From the NCBI GenBank assembly GCA_028277845.1, contig JANQFL010000095.1, positions 1-58,833 of the forward strand: a stretch of DNA of 58,833 bases, in the 5' to 3' direction. The DNA comes from Sneathiellales bacterium. Its GTDB lineage: Bacteria; Pseudomonadota; Alphaproteobacteria; JANQFL01. The notes beneath the pieces are model-generated. The model had not been told where the DNA came from. It saw nothing but the letters and a program-made list of their open reading frames with translations, and did no database searches. Made by a program: the position numbers and the translations under genes. Below are positions 17,412-27,488 of the stretch, piece by piece. The first letter of the stretch is position 1. Every line of letters starts with the position of its first letter.

Positions 17412-18820
17412 CCAGCATGATGAAGACATTCCGGAAGTGGGTCATGGTGATGCTGGTGGCGACCGTTGCCACCGGTTTTTCGTCATTTCATTTCGCCCAT
17501 GCCGTTAAGGTTATCAACGCGAACGGTACGACGATCGACATGGATGCCGGCAAGGGCCGTTTGATCCGTCTAAGCCGCGCCGCGTCCACGGTTTTTGTCG
17601 CGGAACCCGAGATCGCCGATATCCAGGTGAAATCGCCGCGATTGGTTTACCTTTTCGCCAAGAAGCCCGGCGAAACCAGCCTGTATGCCGTCGATGGCGG
17701 CGACCGTGTCCTCGTCAACGCCCACATTCGTGTCAGCCACAATCTCGGCCGGCTGCGTCGGACTTTGCGTACGGTCTTACCGAATTCACGTATCAACGTC
17801 CGTTCGATCGATGGCGCCGTCATCCTGAGCGGTAACGTCGAAACCGCTTCCGAGGCGGAAGAGGCCCGGCGCATCGCCGCACGGTTCTCGCCCGAGGAAA
17901 ACGGCGTGATCAATCAACTGGCCGTTACCACGCCGAATCAGATTTCGCTACGCGTCCGAATCGCGGAAATCAGCCGCGAAGTGACCAAGACGCTCGGCTT
18001 CAATTGGGAATCGGCTCTGAGCTCCAATGGCTGGGGTTTCGTGCTGGGAACCGGACGCGACGTGATTCCGGATGGCAGCACGTCGTTCCTGCGGTCCACG
18101 CCGGATGCGTTGGGCGTGACCCTGTCGCGTGGCGGTATCAACCTCAATGTCCTGATCGATGCGCTGGAAAACCAGGGATTGGTCTCCATTTTGGCGGAGC
18201 CGAACCTGACGGCCATGAACGGCGAGACCGCCAGTTTCCTGGCCGGTGGCGAGTTTCCCATTCCGGTGGCCGAAGACGACGGTAAGGTCACCATCGAATT
18301 CAAGAAATTCGGTGTCAGTCTGGCGTTCACGCCGACGCTGCTGAACGGCTCGCGCATCAGCATGCGCGTGCGTCCCGAAGTCAGCCAATTGACCACGACG
18401 GGTTCGATCAAGGTCAACAACTTCGACATTCCCGCCTTGTCCGTGCGGCGGGCGGAAACCACCGTTGAACTGGGGTCCGGACAAAGTTTCGCCATCGGCG
18501 GATTGCTGCAGGACAACATCAACAACGAGGTACGCCGTTTCCCCGGTCTTGGTAGCGTGCCGATCCTGGGTTCGTTGTTCCGCTCCAACACATTCCAGCG
18601 CGACGAAACAGAACTGGTCATCATCGTGACACCGTACTTGGTGCGGCCGGTCGATTCCGCGCGCATGGCGGCACCGACCGACGGACTGACCATGCCCAAT
18701 GATACCGAGCGGGTGATGGAAGGCATGCTGTATCGCCCGAATACGCCTCAGGGTGAATCCGCGCCCAATGCGCCTCAGGGTCGCCGGTTGCATGGCCCGA
18801 CCGGGTTCGAGTTGGATTAG
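17408..18820 (+). CDS. cpaC: Flp pilus outer-membrane secretin CpaC/RcpA
   Basis: 470-residue secretin that forms the outer-membrane pore for the Flp pilus. It has a signal peptide with likely cleavage after AHA near residue 31, an N-terminal pilus-formation domain (residues about 35-110), a BON-like segment near 115-175, and the secretin core ending in ETELVIIVTPYLVRPV near residue 415. The VxxPxLxxxxG-type core region is present at NLTAMNGETASFLAGGEFPI. Coupled to cpaB by an ATGA overlap. Confidence 0.94.
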   Translation: MTSMMKTFRKWVMVMLVATVATGFSSFHFAHAVKVINANGTTIDMDAGKGRLIRLSRAASTVFVAEPEIADIQVKSPRLVYLFAKKPGETSLYAVDGGDRVLVNAHIRVSHNLGRLRRTLRTVLPNSRINVRSIDGAVILSGNVETASEAEEARRIAARFSPEENGVINQLAVTTPNQISLRVRIAEISREVTKTLGFNWESALSSNGWGFVLGTGRDVIPDGSTSFLRSTPDALGVTLSRGGINLNVLIDALENQGLVSILAEPNLTAMNGETASFLAGGEFPIPVAEDDGKVTIEFKKFGVSLAFTPTLLNGSRISMRVRPEVSQLTTTGSIKVNNFDIPALSVRRAETTVELGSGQSFAIGGLLQDNINNEVRRFPGLGSVPILGSLFRSNTFQRDETELVIIVTPYLVRPVDSARMAAPTDGLTMPNDTERVMEGMLYRPNTPQGESAPNAPQGRRLHGPTGFELD

Positions 18821-18829
18821 GAGGGCGGC

Positions 18830-19486
18830 ATGATTTCGTTTCAATTCGTTCGCAACGCGAGTTTGGCCGTCGCGGCCGTCGGCTTTGCCGCCGCATGCAC
18901 GCCCATCCCGGATTCGCACAACATGCACTGGTCGCCTCCGGAGGCGAAAAAGGAAAACAAGATCGATTGGGTAGAACTGGAACACGATGTCCTGTTTGAG
19001 CCCGGCAGTAAAAAGATCTCGACCGCCGAACAGCGTCGTCTGCGTGATTTTCTCGCCCGGAGTAAATTCGGCTACGGCGACAAGCTGTTTGTCAGCGCGG
19101 GCGACTTTGCGTTTGCCGACGAGCGGCGCAAGGCCGTCAACTCGGCGCTTACCGGTTTGGGGTTCCGCACGGTTTCGCAGTTGAAGGACAACGATGACTC
19201 CGGCGCCGTCACGGTCGTGATCGGCCGCTATGTGGTCACGGCGCCCAATTGTCCCGACTGGCGGAAACCCGCGGACGCTGACCGCGGCAACACGACCATG
19301 AGCAACCACGGTTGCGCCACGGTCACCAACTTCGGCGCCATGGTCGCCAATCCGCAAGACCTGCTGCGAGGCCGGGCGATGGGACCGGCCGATGGTGATG
19401 CGGCGTCCCTGGCGATCCGCCGGTACAAGGCCGGCGAGATCAAGCCGCTCGACACAGAAAATACCAGTTCAAACAAGAAAGAATGA
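18830..19486 (+). CDS. cpaD: Flp pilus lipoprotein CpaD
   Basis: 218-residue outer-membrane lipoprotein with a lipobox-like FAAAC near residue 23, followed by the CpaD-type domain. The conserved C-terminal part NHGCATVTNFGAMVANPQDL is the clearest family signature. CpaD is thought to support secretin assembly. It begins ten bases after cpaC with AGGAGG-like sequence upstream and is followed by cpaE after ten bases. Confidence 0.92.
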   Translation: MISFQFVRNASLAVAAVGFAAACTPIPDSHNMHWSPPEAKKENKIDWVELEHDVLFEPGSKKISTAEQRRLRDFLARSKFGYGDKLFVSAGDFAFADERRKAVNSALTGLGFRTVSQLKDNDDSGAVTVVIGRYVVTAPNCPDWRKPADADRGNTTMSNHGCATVTNFGAMVANPQDLLRGRAMGPADGDAASLAIRRYKAGEIKPLDTENTSSNKKE

Positions 19487-19496
19487 GTTCTGTCGA

Positions 19497-20708
19497 ATGA
19501 ACCTGGCGGCGATGTTGAAAGTGGCCCCGCAAGGGGGAGAGTCGGACGCGTTCCTGGCGTTTGCGACCGATGCTGCGACACGCAAGGTGTTGGAGGCGGT
19601 TGCCGGCGAGCATGATTGGCCGGCCGAATGCGTCCACGACGGCAACATCGCCGGCGCGGTCAAATTGATGGAAGATGGGCTGGCGCCGCAGCGCCTGGTC
19701 ATCGACCTTGAAGGTATCGACGACGTGCTGGGCGCCATCGATCAGCTGGCCGAGGTCTGCGACCCGGGAATCACCGTTGTCGCCGTGGGCAACCAGAACG
19801 ATGTCAATCTGTACCGGCAATTGATCGAGGCCGGCGTCGCCGACTATCTGCTCAAACCGGTTAACGCGTCCGCTTTGACCGACGCGTTGTTCACGGTCGC
19901 CGAGGAACCCGAACCGGCGTTCGAGACGCCGTCCTGCCGGTTGTCCGTCGTCATCGGAGTGCGCGGCGGTGTCGGCGCAAGCACCATCGCCGTCAACACG
20001 GCTTGGCTGATCGCCCACGAATCCAATCAGTCCGTTGCCCTGGTCGACTTGGATCTGCAATTCGGCAGCGTGGCCCTCGCCCTGGATCTTGAACCGGGCC
20101 GCGGGCTGCGCGAAGCCGTCGAAAATCCCGGCCGGATCGACAGTCTGTTCCTTGAACGCGCCATGGTGAAGGAAAGCGAGAACCTGTCCGTTCTCTCGTC
20201 CGAGGAACCGCTGGAGCAAAGTTTCCGCTTCCACGAACAGGCGGTGGAAACCCTGTTCGGGGAAATGACAGGCAAGTTCAAGAACATCGTCATCGATCTG
20301 CCTCGGACAGCGCTGTCGCAGCACCGTTCGTTGTTGGAAAAGTGCGAAAACGTCATCGTCGTGACCGACATGAGCATTGCCGGTGTGCGAGATGTCACCC
20401 GCATCAACAATATGATCAAGGAAGTCGCGCCGACGTCTTCGATCTCCGTTGTTTGCAACCGGGTCGGCCAGAAACCACCTATGAGTAAGGCCGAGTTCGA
20501 ACGGGGCGCTGAAGTCAAGGTGTCGCAAAGCATTCCGGAGGACATCAAATCCGCCACGGCCGCCATGAACGCAGGCAAGCCCCTGGCGCAAGTCGCGCAA
20601 CGCAGCAAGATGACCGATGAGCTGCGCAAACTGAGCACCAAGGTCACGGGCGAGGGCGCCGCCGCCGGTAAGGATTCCGTCTGGCAGCGGCTGAAGAAAA
20701 GGAAATGA
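19497..20708 (+). CDS. cpaE: Flp pilus localisation ATPase-like protein CpaE/TadZ
   Basis: 403 residues: an N-terminal receiver-like domain (about 1-130) without an obvious phosphoacceptor set, then a MinD/ParA-like domain with GVRGGVGASTIAVNTAWL and DLDLQFG. The usual Walker lysine is replaced in GGVGAST, as is known for many TadZ/CpaE proteins, so nucleotide hydrolysis may be weak. The family directs the pilus machine to its pole. The start at 19497 gives a normal N-terminus; the frame stays open 35 codons further upstream over cpaD. Confidence 0.92.
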   Translation: MNLAAMLKVAPQGGESDAFLAFATDAATRKVLEAVAGEHDWPAECVHDGNIAGAVKLMEDGLAPQRLVIDLEGIDDVLGAIDQLAEVCDPGITVVAVGNQNDVNLYRQLIEAGVADYLLKPVNASALTDALFTVAEEPEPAFETPSCRLSVVIGVRGGVGASTIAVNTAWLIAHESNQSVALVDLDLQFGSVALALDLEPGRGLREAVENPGRIDSLFLERAMVKESENLSVLSSEEPLEQSFRFHEQAVETLFGEMTGKFKNIVIDLPRTALSQHRSLLEKCENVIVVTDMSIAGVRDVTRINNMIKEVAPTSSISVVCNRVGQKPPMSKAEFERGAEVKVSQSIPEDIKSATAAMNAGKPLAQVAQRSKMTDELRKLSTKVTGEGAAAGKDSVWQRLKKRK

Positions 20709-22480
20709 AGAAGGGCCGCTTCGGCCGGCGCGGAACCGATCAATCGGCTGGCCCGGCCACTGTCACAAATCTCTTTCCGGACGACGACGGCGAAAGCAAA
20801 GAACCGTCGCCAAGTCTCGACGACGACTCCACCGTACAGGACCAAATGGCGGCATTGGAAAACAGTGCCGATACCTTGTCCGACGAAAAGATCACGTCCG
20901 AGGGTGCCTTCGACCTACAAGCGGCGCTCGAACGGGTGCTTCCCGCGGCCAGGGAACGGTTTGATCCCGTTGTGGCCGCGCGCCAGGCGCGGCGTGACCT
21001 AGCCAGCGATGTCGAGTACCTGCTGGCGGAAGTTCTCGACACCGATTTCGAGCGGATGGAGCGCAAGGAAACACGCGACCTGATCACCATGGTGATCAAC
21101 GCCATCCTTGAGGATCACACGGCCGAGACATCGTCCGAAGAATCTTCTGACGCCGCGCCCTTGCAGCCGCCGGTATCCGATACGCCGACGGAAGTCGTCG
21201 GTTCCAAGGAAGACCAGAAAAACGCTATTGTCGAAGAAGCCAAGGAACACATTCAGCCGATCCTCGTCGAACGCATCGATGTGACGGCTGCGAGCCAACT
21301 GCCGCGCGGCGAATTGGCCAGGCAGGTGGGCGAGCTGGTTGGCGACATTCTGGTCGAAGAAAAAATCCGCCTGAACCTCATCGAGCAGCGTGACCTCATC
21401 ACCATGCTGCTGAACGACATGCTGGGCCTGGGTCCGCTGGAACCGCTGCTGTCCGACGAAGCGATTACAGACATCCTGGTCAATGGCCCCAAGCAGATCT
21501 ACGTCGAGAAGAAGGGCAAGCTGACCCTGACCGATGTGACGTTCCGCGACAACGCCCACGTCATGAGCATCGCGACCCGCATCGTGACCCGGGTCGGCCG
21601 GCGTATTGACGAATCACAGCCGCTGGTCGATGCCCGCCTCGAAGACGGCAGCCGCGTCAACGTCATCGCCCCGCCGCTGGCCATCGATGGCACCTCGATC
21701 TCCATCCGTAAGTTCTCCAAGATGAAGATCACCCTCGACAAGATGGCCGAGCAGGGGAACGTGTCGCCGTCGCTGTGTCAGGTACTCAAGATTGCTTCGG
21801 CGGCGCGGTTGAACATCCTGATTTCCGGCGGTACCGGTTCCGGTAAGACGACTCTGTTGAACGCCCTGTCGCAAATGATCGATCACGGCGAACGTATCGT
21901 CACCATCGAGGATGCCGCCGAATTGCAGTTGCAGCAGCCCCACGTGGTGCGGCTGGAAACCCGTCCGGCCAACCTGGAGGGCGAGGGCGAAATCACCATG
22001 CGGGATCTGGTCAAGAACTCGTTGCGTATGCGCCCGGACCGCATCATCCTCGGTGAAATGCGTGGTTCCGAGGCGATCGACGTACTGCAGGCCATGAACA
22101 CGGGCCATGACGGGTCCATGTGTACGATCCACGCCAACCGCCCGCGCGAAGCCTTGACCCGGCTGGAGAACATGGTGGGCATGGCCGGCATCAACCTGCC
22201 GTCCAAGGCGATCCGCACCCAGATCGCCTCGGCGGTGCAGATGATCGTTCAGGTCAGCCGCATGCGCGACGGCATGCGCCGCGTTACCAGTGTCATGGAA
22301 GTCGTGGGCATGGAAGGCGACGTCATTACCACCCAGGATCTGTTCAACTACGAGTTCCAGGGTGAGAATACCGACGGCATCCTGGTCGGTGAGTACAAAT
22401 CGTCCGGCTTGCGCCCGGCGTTCACGCCGCGGGCTGAATACTTCGGTCTCGACCGCGCCTTGCTGGAGGCGATGTCGTGA
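20705..22480 (+). CDS. cpaF: Flp pilus secretion ATPase CpaF/TadA with duplicated N-terminal domain
   Basis: Cytoplasmic hexameric ATPase of the VirB11/PilT superfamily that drives Flp pilus assembly. At 591 residues it is clearly longer than usual CpaF proteins (about 450-500). Walker A is GGTGSGKTT near residue 380, followed by a Walker-B-like and His-box region ([17 protein letters not shown]). The normal helical N-domain lies at about 180-241. A second, related copy lies at about 76-137: both end in RDLITM, followed by VINAIL or LLNDML. An acidic, low-complexity linker joins the two. Four-base overlaps couple it to cpaE and tadB. Confidence 0.95.
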   Translation: MKKGRFGRRGTDQSAGPATVTNLFPDDDGESKEPSPSLDDDSTVQDQMAALENSADTLSDEKITSEGAFDLQAALERVLPAARERFDPVVAARQARRDLASDVEYLLAEVLDTDFERMERKETRDLITMVINAILEDHTAETSSEESSDAAPLQPPVSDTPTEVVGSKEDQKNAIVEEAKEHIQPILVERIDVTAASQLPRGELARQVGELVGDILVEEKIRLNLIEQRDLITMLLNDMLGLGPLEPLLSDEAITDILVNGPKQIYVEKKGKLTLTDVTFRDNAHVMSIATRIVTRVGRRIDESQPLVDARLEDGSRVNVIAPPLAIDGTSISIRKFSKMKITLDKMAEQGNVSPSLCQVLKIASAARLNILISGGTGSGKTTLLNALSQMIDHGERIVTIEDAAELQLQQPHVVRLETRPANLEGEGEITMRDLVKNSLRMRPDRIILGEMRGSEAIDVLQAMNTGHDGSMCTIHANRPREALTRLENMVGMAGINLPSKAIRTQIASAVQMIVQVSRMRDGMRRVTSVMEVVGMEGDVITTQDLFNYEFQGENTDGILVGEYKSSGLRPAFTPRAEYFGLDRALLEAMS

Positions 22481-23484
22481 GCGGGATCACGTTCAACGGC
22501 GGTATGGACATCATGCCCTTGTTGATCGGGGCGGGGGTGCTGCTGACCGGCATCATCCTGACCTTCGCCCTCGTGGTCAACAGCGGTGCGTCGCGCCGCA
22601 AATTCCGTCAGCGCATCGACACCATCAAGATGCGCAATGCCGGCGCCGCACCGGAGGCGATCGCGCACATCCGGCGCGACAATGAAGGCCAGAAGATCAA
22701 GGGCATCGACTGGATCGTCAAACATTTGTTGCCGCGTCCGGCGGTTCTGAAGGACCGGTTGAACCGGACCGGCAAGGATATCTCGCCGGCCCAGTACGTC
22801 CTGGCATGCATCGTGCTTACCCTGGTTTCGGCACTGGTCAGTTTCTTCGTCCTGAGCCAGCCGGTCTTTATCGTCGTGCCCATGTCGGTCATTTTCGGCA
22901 TTGGCCTGCCGCACCTGATCGTCAGCCGGATGATCGTCCGGCGCATCAACAAGTTTCTCGACAGTTTTGCCGAAGCCATCGACCTGATCGTGCGTGGCCT
23001 CAAATCGGGCCTACCGGTGACGGAATCCATCACCGCTGTCGGCCGCGAAATGCCCGATCCGGTTGGCACCGAGTTCCGCCAGATTTCGGACAGTGTGCGT
23101 TTCGGACAGTCCATGGAAGATGCGCTGCTGGACGCGAGCAAAAGAATTGACACGCCCGACTTCAAGTTCTTCGTCATTTCGCTCTCGGTGCAGAAGGAAA
23201 CCGGCGGTAACTTGAGCGAAACCCTGGAAAACCTGTCCGATATTCTGCGCCGGCGCCGCCAGATGAAACTCAAGATCAAGGCCATGTCGTCGGAGGCCCG
23301 GGCCAGTGCCTACATCATCGGTTCCTTGCCGTTCATCCTGCTGGTCATTCTGTACATGATGAATCCGGAATACATCGAACTGCTGTGGACCGACCCGCGC
23401 GGCAACATCATGTCAGGTATTGGGCTCGGTCTGCAGCTGATCGGTGTCGCCGTCATGGCCAAGATGGTGAAGTTCGAGATATGA
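22477..23484 (+). CDS. tadB: Flp pilus inner-membrane platform protein TadB
   Basis: 335-residue GspF-type membrane protein that forms the assembly platform with TadC. It has an N-terminal helix near residues 11-30, a pair of helices near 110-150, the cytoplasmic T2SSF domain with the FAEAIDLIVRGLKSGLPV segment, and C-terminal helices. GTG start overlapping the cpaF stop. It is coupled to tadC by a four-base overlap. Confidence 0.94.
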   Translation: MSGITFNGGMDIMPLLIGAGVLLTGIILTFALVVNSGASRRKFRQRIDTIKMRNAGAAPEAIAHIRRDNEGQKIKGIDWIVKHLLPRPAVLKDRLNRTGKDISPAQYVLACIVLTLVSALVSFFVLSQPVFIVVPMSVIFGIGLPHLIVSRMIVRRINKFLDSFAEAIDLIVRGLKSGLPVTESITAVGREMPDPVGTEFRQISDSVRFGQSMEDALLDASKRIDTPDFKFFVISLSVQKETGGNLSETLENLSDILRRRRQMKLKIKAMSSEARASAYIIGSLPFILLVILYMMNPEYIELLWTDPRGNIMSGIGLGLQLIGVAVMAKMVKFEI

Positions 23485-24461
23485 CGGTCGCGGACTATCT
23501 TCCGTTCGGGATCACGCCCGATGACATCATCGCCTTTCTCGCGGGGATCGTGGCGTTTGTGTCCGTGTACGCCGTATGGAACGGCCTGTTGGCCAAGGAT
23601 CCCTTGGCGGGCCGCCTGAAATCATTGAATGAGCGGCGTTCCGAGCTGAAGGCCGAAATGATGTCGACCCGTCGCCGCAACAAGAACGCCGAAACCAAAA
23701 GCGTCGACTTCATGCGTCAGGTGGTCGACAAGCTGAAGCTTCTCAAATCGTCGCAAACCACCAAGATCGAACAACAGCTCGCGCAGGCCGGCTGGCGGTC
23801 CCGTGACGGTGTCGTGATCTTTCTGTTCTTCAAGGTCGTCTTGCCGCTGGTCCTGGCGACCGTTTCCGCTGTGCTGTTCTACGGCCTGCAGCTCTATGAT
23901 CTGCCGCCCATGGCCCGGCTGGCGATCTCGCTCGGCAGCGTGTTGCTGGGTTTCTATGCGCCCGACTTGTACGTCAAGAACCAAGCTTCCAAACGCCAGC
24001 ACATGTTGCGCAAGGGCCTGCCCGACGCCCTCGATCTCATGGTCATTTGCGCCGAAGCCGGTTTAACCCTGGACGCCTCCCTCAACAGGGTGGCGCGGGA
24101 GTTGGGAACCTCATGGCCCGAACTGGGTGAGGAGTTCAGCCTGACCGCCATCGAGCTGGGCTTTCTGCCGGACCGGCGCCGGGCGCTGCACAACCTGACC
24201 GACCGCACCGGCCTGCCGGGCATTCGCGGCATGGTCAATACGCTGTTGCAGTCCGAAAAATACGGTACGCCATTGGCCCAATCGCTGCGGGTTCTGGCAT
24301 CCGAATTCCGCGACGAGCGCATGATGCGCGCGGAGGAAAAAGCCGCCCGCTTGCCGGCCACCATGACCGTGCCGCTGGTCATCTTCGTGCTGCCGGCCCT
24401 GTTCGTCGTGCTGATCGGCCCGGCGATCATCGGCACCATCGACAATCTGTCGAAGCTCTAA
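23481..24461 (+). CDS. tadC: Flp pilus inner-membrane platform protein TadC
   Basis: 326-residue partner of TadB, also GspF-like. It has one N-terminal helix (about 12-34), two helices near 110-160, the T2SSF segment GLPDALDLMVICAEAGLTLD and a C-terminal hydrophobic helix. The ATG at 23481 overlaps the tadB stop. The pilus operon ends here: the following gene is on the other strand, and no tadE, tadF or tadG gene is present in the locus. Confidence 0.94.
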   Translation: MTVADYLPFGITPDDIIAFLAGIVAFVSVYAVWNGLLAKDPLAGRLKSLNERRSELKAEMMSTRRRNKNAETKSVDFMRQVVDKLKLLKSSQTTKIEQQLAQAGWRSRDGVVIFLFFKVVLPLVLATVSAVLFYGLQLYDLPPMARLAISLGSVLLGFYAPDLYVKNQASKRQHMLRKGLPDALDLMVICAEAGLTLDASLNRVARELGTSWPELGEEFSLTAIELGFLPDRRRALHNLTDRTGLPGIRGMVNTLLQSEKYGTPLAQSLRVLASEFRDERMMRAEEKAARLPATMTVPLVIFVLPALFVVLIGPAIIGTIDNLSKL

Positions 24462-24473
24462 TCCCTCACGAAA

Positions 24474-25127
24474 TCAGTTCAGCGGGATGATGTTGTCCTC
24501 TTTTGACGCTTGGTAGGTCTGTGACAGATCGTCATAGGCCCGCCGGATTTGTTCGATCTGCGCGAGGCGATCCGGATTGTCGCCGCAGAGATCGATCAGA
24601 CTATGGCTGGTCCAGAAGCTGTTCGATCGCCTGTATGCGCCGTCGTCGATTTTGAACACTTCCCGCAGGATTTTCAGGTCGTGGGGGATATTGAAGGCGT
24701 CCCGTGTCGCCTCGTAGCCAAAGAAATAATAGAAATTGTCGAAGCCGGCCCAGGTGATCGCGGACAGGCACAACGAACAGGGTTCGTGAGTTGTCAGGAA
24801 GATGCAGTCCGCCGTGTCCGGGCGTTCGCCCGCCGGAATTTCGTAAAACCCCTTCAATGTCGCCACTTCCCCATGCCAGAGAGGGTTGTCCAACTCGGCG
24901 TTGGTGGCGGCGATGACCAATGACAGATCGTCCTTGCGCAGGATGGCGGCGCCGAACACCTTGTTGCCCGCTTCGACGCCGGCTCTGGTCAACGGCACGA
25001 TGTCATGCTCGATGACGTTTAGTAGACGTTGGGTCAAACTGCTCTGCTGGTCACTTTTCACGCCGCGCCTGTGCCGTCGTTCGCTGGATCCCTCGGCAAT
25101 GTGAACCGGATTGCCGGATGATTTCAA
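24474..25127 (-). CDS. Cytidine/deoxycytidylate deaminase family protein
   Basis: 217-residue zinc-dependent deaminase-like protein. The zinc site is visible as LWHGEV (His and catalytic Glu) and PCSLC (two cysteines) about 30 residues later, the pattern of nucleoside, nucleotide and guanine deaminases. It is longer at the C-terminus than tRNA adenosine deaminases, and its substrate cannot be told. A TTG start at 25127 preceded by an AGGG-like site is the best upstream choice; a GTG at 25064 is an alternative. It is divergent from the NCS2 permease gene by 63 bases, which points to purine or pyrimidine salvage. Confidence 0.82.
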   Translation of the reverse strand: MKSSGNPVHIAEGSSERRHRRGVKSDQQSSLTQRLLNVIEHDIVPLTRAGVEAGNKVFGAAILRKDDLSLVIAATNAELDNPLWHGEVATLKGFYEIPAGERPDTADCIFLTTHEPCSLCLSAITWAGFDNFYYFFGYEATRDAFNIPHDLKILREVFKIDDGAYRRSNSFWTSHSLIDLCGDNPDRLAQIEQIRRAYDDLSQTYQASKEDNIIPLN

Positions 25128-25190
25128 GTTGCCCTGCCGGAATTTGCGTTCCTATACTTTGTCACAAATCTAACAAACAGGGGACAAGGC

Positions 25191-26552
25191 ATGGCGGGGC
25201 AATCAAACATCGGTACACCGGAACAATTGCGGGATCCGAATTACACACCTGCACTGGCGAAGGCCGTGCCGCTGGGCATACAGCACGTCTTGGCCATGTT
25301 CGTTTCCAACGTCACTCCGGCGATCATTGTGTGCGGCGCGGCCGGTTTCGGCTTCGGGTCGAACTCGCCCGACTTCCCGCAAATGATCTACATGATCCAG
25401 ATGGCCATGTTTTTTGCCGGCGTCGCCACGCTGTTTCAAACCATCGGGCTCGGACCGGTCGGCGCGCGGCTGCCCATCGTGCAGGGCACCAGTTTCGCCT
25501 TTTTGCCCATTATGATTCCCCTGGTTGCGGGCAAGGGGGTGGATGCCATGGCGGCGTTGTTCGGCGGTGTCATGGTCGGCGGCCTGTTTCACGCTCTTTT
25601 GGGCACGGTAATCGGCCGCATCCGGTTCGCCCTGCCGCCGCTGGTCACGGGACTGGTGGTGCTGATGATCGGCCTCAGCCTGGTCAAGGTCGGCATCCAA
25701 TATGCGGCCGGCGGGGTACCCGCCATGGGTAAACCGGAATTCGGCAGTCTGGAGAACTGGTCGGTGGCGCTTGTGGTCGTCGTTGTCACCTTGGGATTGA
25801 AATTCTTCACCCGCGGCATGGTGTCCGTCGCCGCCGTGCTGCTGGGATTGATTGCCGGATATATCGTCGCCTATTTCATGGGTATGGTCAGTTTCGGTAA
25901 CGTGGCCAAGGCCGCCGTGTTCGCCGTACCGGACCCGCTGCATTTCGGATTCGAATTCAGTTTGGCGGCGGTCATCGGATTTTGCCTGATGTCGTTCGTA
26001 TCGGCGGTCGAAACGGTCGGAGACGTTTCCGGAATCACCAAGGGCGGCGCGCAACGCGAGGCGACCGCGAACGAGATCTCCGGCGCCACCTATGCGGATG
26101 GATTCGGCAGCGCCGTCGCCGGTGTGTTCGGTAGCTTGCCCAATACGTCGTTCAGCCAGAACGTCGGTCTCGTCGCCATGACGGGCGTCATGAGCCGTCA
26201 CGTCGTGACGTTCGGTGCCATATTCCTGGTTCTGTGCGGCCTGATCCCGAAAGTCGGCGCCATCATTTCGACCGTGCCGATCGAGGTGCTGGGCGGCGGC
26301 GTCATCGTCATGTTTGGCATGGTCTGTTCCGCCGGCATATCCATGCTTTCGGATGTCACGTGGAACCGGCGCAACATGGTCATATTTGCCGTGTCGCTAT
26401 CGGTCGGCTTGGGTCTGCAACTGGTCCCGGGTGCGCTTCAGCATTTGCCCGGAACGGCCAAAGTCCTGCTTACCTCCGGTCTGCTGCCGGCGGCATTTCT
26501 GGCGATCGTCCTGAATTTGGTGTTGCCGCAGGAACTGGCGGAAGAGCAGTAG
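25191..26552 (+). CDS. NCS2-family nucleobase:cation symporter
   Basis: 453-residue inner-membrane permease of the NCS2 (xanthine/uracil permease) family with about 12-14 hydrophobic segments. The signature FGSLPNTSFSQNVGLVAMTG, read by many NCS2 proteins, lies near residue 310, and QGTSFAFLP matches the transmembrane 3 motif region. It imports xanthine, urate or uracil with protons or sodium. The divergent deaminase-like gene suggests the imported base is processed there. It converges with a TPR lipoprotein gene. Confidence 0.92.
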   Translation: MAGQSNIGTPEQLRDPNYTPALAKAVPLGIQHVLAMFVSNVTPAIIVCGAAGFGFGSNSPDFPQMIYMIQMAMFFAGVATLFQTIGLGPVGARLPIVQGTSFAFLPIMIPLVAGKGVDAMAALFGGVMVGGLFHALLGTVIGRIRFALPPLVTGLVVLMIGLSLVKVGIQYAAGGVPAMGKPEFGSLENWSVALVVVVVTLGLKFFTRGMVSVAAVLLGLIAGYIVAYFMGMVSFGNVAKAAVFAVPDPLHFGFEFSLAAVIGFCLMSFVSAVETVGDVSGITKGGAQREATANEISGATYADGFGSAVAGVFGSLPNTSFSQNVGLVAMTGVMSRHVVTFGAIFLVLCGLIPKVGAIISTVPIEVLGGGVIVMFGMVCSAGISMLSDVTWNRRNMVIFAVSLSVGLGLQLVPGALQHLPGTAKVLLTSGLLPAAFLAIVLNLVLPQELAEEQ

Positions 26553-26567
26553 GATTGAGCGGCGACG

Positions 26568-27488
26568 TCAGTTGGTGGCCGCTCGCCGTGGCGCGGCACT
26601 GACGCGGGACGGCGTACGGCTGTAGATGCCGAAGACGGCGGCCGTCTTCCCGCTGTCGCCCATGGAGCGGAGCGTGTGGTAGTAGAGCAGGTTGTCGCGA
26701 ACCTCGTCTTCATTGAGTTCGCGGCGTGCCCAGCGTGCGGCACGCCGATAGTCACCGGCCAAGCCGTGGACAAGGGCTAAATTCAAGCGATGGCGGCGCT
26801 TGGCCGCGGGCTCGTTTGACAATTCGGTCAGCAAACTGACGCTTTCCTTGAAGTCTTCCGTCAGCGCTAACGAAAGCGCGAGATTGTTGCGGATCGCCGG
26901 CTCGCCGGGCCGTTCCATCAGGCCAACCCGGTAATGGGCCTGCGCTGCCCGGTGATCACCGGAAATGTCGTAGGCGACGCCCATGCCGTTGTAAGAGCGG
27001 TAGTCGGCAGGGTCCAGACGCAACGCGGCATCGAATTGGTCGATGGCCAGGTAAGGCTGGTTGAGGGCGATCAGCGCACCACCTAGGCCGCGCAGGGCCA
27101 CCGTGTTGTTGGCTTGGCGGGTCAGAGCGGCCCGATAGGCCTCCGCCGCCTGATTGTATGCACCCATCAGGGCAAAGGCCCGGCCCAAGGAGACCAGGGG
27201 ATCGGCCTTGACCGGTTCGATCTGATGCGCCCGGCGCAAGAAGAACACGGCGGCTTTGGGTTCGCCGGCGGCGATGGTGGAATTGCCCAGCCGCAACAAA
27301 CTGCTGTAGGAACCCGGTTTGGCCGTCAGGCCCGCCTTGGGTCCCTTGTCACCCTTCTCGGCAGCCGCTTCCTCCGGACGCGGACGCAGGAAGCCGAATA
27401 TGGCGTCGCTCGCGCAGCCGCTGAGTACCAGCGAACACAGGATCATCGCGGCGGCGGTCCGGAAACGGCGTGTAATGTCGAGACTCAT
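26568..27488 (-). CDS. TPR lipoprotein, probable TadD
   Basis: 306 residues beginning with a lipoprotein signal (LVLSGCASD, cysteine near residue 25), then an EEAAAEKGDKG linker and several tetratricopeptide repeats between about residues 60 and 260. Size and layout fit TadD, the lipoprotein that supports secretin stability in Tad pili, and the pilus operon ends about 2 kb away. It is separated from that operon by the deaminase and permease genes and lies on the other strand, so the assignment is inferred, not certain. Confidence 0.8.
   Translation of the reverse strand: MSLDITRRFRTAAAMILCSLVLSGCASDAIFGFLRPRPEEAAAEKGDKGPKAGLTAKPGSYSSLLRLGNSTIAAGEPKAAVFFLRRAHQIEPVKADPLVSLGRAFALMGAYNQAAEAYRAALTRQANNTVALRGLGGALIALNQPYLAIDQFDAALRLDPADYRSYNGMGVAYDISGDHRAAQAHYRVGLMERPGEPAIRNNLALSLALTEDFKESVSLLTELSNEPAAKRRHRLNLALVHGLAGDYRRAARWARRELNEDEVRDNLLYYHTLRSMGDSGKTAAVFGIYSRTPSRVSAAPRRAATN

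Noticed and set aside
19960-19995. CpaE nucleotide site lacking the usual Walker lysine
   Set aside because: Known for TadZ/CpaE proteins generally; not special to this genome.
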